In this document: in pieces, positions 37,491 through 39,825 of the stretch
Layout of the letters: each line of letters starts with the position of its first letter
Numbering within the stretch: position 1 is the first letter of the stretch
From: Mycobacterium sp. PO1
GTDB lineage: Bacteria; Actinomycetota; Actinomycetes; Mycobacteriales; Mycobacteriaceae
Reading direction: 5' to 3'
DNA: 39,825 bases
Assembly (NCBI RefSeq): GCF_017312405.1
Contig: NZ_BLTG01000025.1
Location: 1 to 39,825 of the forward strand
Translations under genes and position numbers: made by a program
Notes under the pieces: model-generated
What the model was told of the DNA's origin: nothing
The model's database searches: none
The model's input: the letters and a program-made list of their open reading frames with translations, nothing else

Positions 37491-39825
37491 CTGAAGACAC
37501 TCTGCAGCGAAACCGTCCCGGACGATCAGCGAAACACGTGCGACGAGACTCGTCCCGGTTTGCCGGGTACATCGGTCGAGTCGGCGCGTTAGCTGTGGCC
37601 CTGGGGGTGGGGTTCGCCGTGGCGAACTCCTCCGCGGTCGCTCACGCGGACAGTGAGTCGGAGCCGTCGGCGTCTCCTGGATCTGAGAACGACGCCGATT
37701 CGTCGTCTGCCGGTAGCAGTGAGTCTTCAAAGCAGAGCGACGACGCCACGGACGATGGTGACGAGAGCGGTGGAGAGCCGGCCGACGATGCCGGCCTCGA
37801 CGACGTAACCGTAGGCGAGGAAGTCGCGACGGATGACGAATCCGAGGATTCGGACCTCACTGGCGAGGCCGACGAAGAAGACCCCGTGGTCGACGAAGTC
37901 GAGGAACCGGCCGATGCCGATGGCAGTGTCGATGCGGATCAGACCGCCACTTCACCGCCCGCTGGTGAAGAGTCTTCGGCGTCCGTCGACGGCGCGGTTG
38001 AGGAGCAGTCAGGTGACGTCGTTGTCGATGATGATGCCAATGCGGAGAGTGCGGCGCCGGATATCGAGGAACTGACCGAGGTCGATGAGGATGTCGCCGG
38101 TGGCACCGTCGAGGAAACCACCGCTGAGACGGTCAGCGATCTGGTCGAGGTGAAGGTACCGGCAACCGACGAGAGCGCCATTCCATTGGCGTCCGCCGCA
38201 ACCACCGAAGAGGCAATCACCGAAGAGGTCGACGTCCTCACGACGGTGGTGTCGAGCGTCCTGTCGCCATTTGCGGATCCGGAGGCCCCCGCACCGACGC
38301 CGTGGTTCGATGCGCTGCTGGCCTGGGTGCGCCGCCAGATCACCCACACGTTCTTCAACGAAAGTCCCGAATGGGGGCCGATCGAAGGCCGTCAGGTCGT
38401 CACCGGCCAGGTGCTGTTCGACCTCAATGCGTTCGACCCCAATGGGGACCCGTTGACCTACAAGATCAGTCAACCTGAGCACGGTCTTGTGGTCAGAGAT
38501 CCACTGTCGGGCGAGTTCATCTACACGCCCACGACAGTGGTCACCGGGGAGCCTCTGACCGACAGTTTCAAGGTGGTCATCAGCGACTCGGGCGAGCACC
38601 TCAAGGGTTTGGTCGGGCTGGTACAACGCGTATTCCACTTCCTCGCGCGGGCCGTCGGTCTCGCCGAACCTGATGAAGTCGCGCTGATGGTGAACGTGAC
38701 GGTCAATCCGATCGTCGAGGTCCCACCCGTGATCGTCGCCACTCCTGCTGCTCTGGGCTTCAATGGCGAACCGATCGTCGTCAGCCCCGTTCTGGCCATC
38801 ACTGACCTGGATTCGGAGTCGTTGTCGTCGGCGACGGTGACAATCGGTGATCCCGATTCCGGTGATGTGCTCGACTACGACACATCGCTGCTGCCTGAGG
38901 ACGTTTCAGCTGAGTTCTCCGGTGGGGTGTTGACGTTCACGGGGTCGGCGTCGGTGTCGGAGTATCAGCAGTTGTTGGCGTCGGTGACGTTGACTGCTGC
39001 TGGAGCCGGTGTGTCGACGGTGTCGTTCAGGGTTGTTGACGCGCAGGGCAATCCGAATGCGGTGCCGGCGGCGACGGTGGTGACGGTGGTGGGTGTGCCG
39101 GGTGCGGTGGTGGCTCCGGTGGTGGTGGCGACACCGGTGGCTGCCGGGGTGGTGGGTTCGCCGGTGGTGGTGAGCCCGGTTCTGGTGATCACGGACCTGG
39201 ATTCGGAGGCGTTGTCGTCGGCCACGGTGACAGTGGATGGCGCTGACGATGTGCTGGGCTATGACGCCGATCTCGTGCCCTCGGGCGTCACGGCTGAGTT
39301 CTCCGGTGGGGTGTTGACGTTCACCGGAGCTGCTTCGGTGTCGGAGTATCAGCAGTTGTTGGCGTCGGTCACGCTCACGTCGGGTTCGGCGGGTGTGACG
39401 ACGGTGTCGTTCAGGGTTGTGGACGCGCAGGGCAATCCGAATGCGGTGCCGGCCGCCACGGTGGTGACGGTGGTGGGTGTGCCGGGTGCGGTGGTGGCTC
39501 CGGTGGTGGTGGCGACACCGGTGGCTGCCGGGGTGGTGGGTTCGCCGGTGGTGGTGAGCCCGGTTCTGGTGATCACTGACCTGGATTCGGAGGCGTTGTC
39601 TTCAGCGACGGTGACCGTCGATGACGCCGACGACGTCTTGAGTTACGACGTTGATCTTCTGCCGGAGAACGTGTCTGCTGAGTTCTCCGGTGGGGTGTTG
39701 ACGTTCACCGGTTCGGCGTCGGTGTCGGAGTATCAGCAGTTGTTGGCGTCGGTGACGTTGACTGCTGCTGGAGCCGGTGTGTCGACGGTGTCGTTCGCGG
39801 TTGTCGATGCGCAGGGTAATGCCAG
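37418..39825 (+). CDS. large secreted repeat protein (cadherin/Ig-like adhesin type), 3' end outside window
   Basis: 802 codons without a stop up to the window edge; checked codon by codon. Residues 48-76 are a signal sequence (FAGYIGRVGALAVALGVGFAVANSSAVAHA before DSES). Residues about 77-275 are low-complexity and strongly acidic (Asp/Glu/Ser). Then comes WVRRQITHTFFNESP, a motif I remember before cadherin-like modules in mycobacterial giant repeat proteins, and a cadherin/Ig-like segment (FDPNGDPLTYKISQPEHGLVV, IYTPTTVVTGEPLTDSFKVVISDSG). From about residue 438 there are tandem 128-residue beta-rich repeats. Probably a cell-surface or secreted adhesin. Start: ATG 37418 with GGAGGA; GTG 37538, nearer the signal sequence, is the alternative. 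Function inferred from architecture only. Confidence 0.82.
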   Translation, partial: MCAAPCHRRAQKKSESSPDLTFWLAEDTLQRNRPGRSAKHVRRDSSRFAGYIGRVGALAVALGVGFAVANSSAVAHADSESEPSASPGSENDADSSSAGSSESSKQSDDATDDGDESGGEPADDAGLDDVTVGEEVATDDESEDSDLTGEADEEDPVVDEVEEPADADGSVDADQTATSPPAGEESSASVDGAVEEQSGDVVVDDDANAESAAPDIEELTEVDEDVAGGTVEETTAETVSDLVEVKVPATDESAIPLASAATTEEAITEEVDVLTTVVSSVLSPFADPEAPAPTPWFDALLAWVRRQITHTFFNESPEWGPIEGRQVVTGQVLFDLNAFDPNGDPLTYKISQPEHGLVVRDPLSGEFIYTPTTVVTGEPLTDSFKVVISDSGEHLKGLVGLVQRVFHFLARAVGLAEPDEVALMVNVTVNPIVEVPPVIVATPAALGFNGEPIVVSPVLAITDLDSESLSSATVTIGDPDSGDVLDYDTSLLPEDVSAEFSGGVLTFTGSASVSEYQQLLASVTLTAAGAGVSTVSFRVVDAQGNPNAVPAATVVTVVGVPGAVVAPVVVATPVAAGVVGSPVVVSPVLVITDLDSEALSSATVTVDGADDVLGYDADLVPSGVTAEFSGGVLTFTGAASVSEYQQLLASVTLTSGSAGVTTVSFRVVDAQGNPNAVPAATVVTVVGVPGAVVAPVVVATPVAAGVVGSPVVVSPVLVITDLDSEALSSATVTVDDADDVLSYDVDLLPENVSAEFSGGVLTFTGSASVSEYQQLLASVTLTAAGAGVSTVSFAVVDAQGNA
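38729..39825 (+). repeat. tandem 384-bp (128-residue) coding repeats
   Basis: Three units: 38729-39118 (390 bp, with a 2-codon insertion), 39119-39502 (384 bp) and 39503 to the edge (incomplete). Landmarks such as GAG TTC TCC GGT recur at 38912, 39296 and 39680, exactly 384 bp apart. 39074-39192 is identical to 39458-39576 over 119 nt. Each unit reads SPVLxITDLDSExLSSATVT, then AEFSGGVLTFTG, then SEYQQLLASVTL and FxVVDAQGN. Near-identity at third codon positions points to recent duplication or gene conversion. Confidence 0.9.

Noticed and set aside
37418..37690. Pup-like or PE/PPE protein identity for the acidic N-terminal part of the surface protein
   Set aside because: It has no PE or PPE motif and no C-terminal Gly-Gly-Gln; a signal sequence followed by an acidic linker explains it better.
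38965..39576. Short Thr/Gly-rich minus-strand frames within the repeats
   Set aside because: They are antisense to the tandem repeats of the surface-protein gene, and they recur with its 384-bp period for that reason only.
37418..39825. CRISPR array or non-coding satellite in the repetitive 3' end of the window
   Set aside because: Repeats are 384 bp, a multiple of three, and keep one open frame with protein-like variation; no short repeat-spacer structure.

Overview
The window is chromosomal DNA of a high-GC actinobacterium, almost certainly a fast-growing environmental mycobacterium (Mycolicibacterium type). The grounds are the block SRPBCC - far - SRPBCC - dapC ... fadA - fadB, which I remember as Rv0854-Rv0860 in M. 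tuberculosis, together with a secreted chorismate mutase, a GjpA-type envelope protein, F420-type oxidoreductases and several genes whose start codon lies 6-8 nt after a TANNNT -10 box (leaderless transcripts). Homology statements come from reading the sequence and from memory; no database was searched.

Layout. 1-286: tRNA-Glu (cut by the window edge), tRNA-Asp and tRNA-Phe. A secreted chorismate mutase starts 4 nt after tRNA-Phe. 876-3705: two TetR regulators and a phytoene-desaturase-like FAD oxidoreductase with a near-perfect operator before it. 4237-5682: GjpA-like envelope protein with a long acidic tail, then a strong terminator. 5738-6286 (minus): UBP zinc-finger protein and a 49-aa acidic protein. 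6369-9571: the conserved far/SRPBCC/dapC block.

9777-29048 is an accessory catabolic region lying between dapC and fadA, genes I remember as adjacent in M. tuberculosis. Module 1 is controlled by a LacI-family regulator with four copies of a TGCAATCGATTGCA-type operator: lacI itself, a cytosolic NMT1/SBP-like protein, a minus-strand aldehyde dehydrogenase + MFS unit, and a plus-strand operon of a LivK-type binding protein, LivH permease, a fused LivM-LivG permease/ATPase, LivF ATPase, a 3-hydroxyisobutyrate-dehydrogenase-like enzyme and an M24 'pita-bread' protein with an altered metal site. Module 2 is divergent: VOC protein, GntR regulator, succinate-semialdehyde-type dehydrogenase and AhpD/CMD protein on minus, and a fused E1 alpha-beta 2-oxoacid dehydrogenase with its E2 on plus. 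Two copies of AAGTGGATCCAATA lie in the shared promoter region. The E2 gene is frameshifted by an apparent 11-nt deletion, and a LuxR-type helix-turn-helix remnant follows it.

29091-37045: Old Yellow Enzyme, a small conserved-looking protein, fadA-fadB, an acyl-CoA synthetase, a PPOX/FDOR protein and a divergent F420-type luciferase-like oxidoreductase. 37046-39825: a structured leader, then a large surface protein gene that stays open to the window end. It has a signal sequence, an acidic low-complexity region, a cadherin/Ig-like segment and tandem 128-residue repeats.

The two accessory modules look like uptake followed by hydrolysis and oxidation of an amino-acid-like or amide-like compound, with acyl-CoA formation by a dedicated 2-oxoacid dehydrogenase. 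The substrate cannot be named from the sequence.
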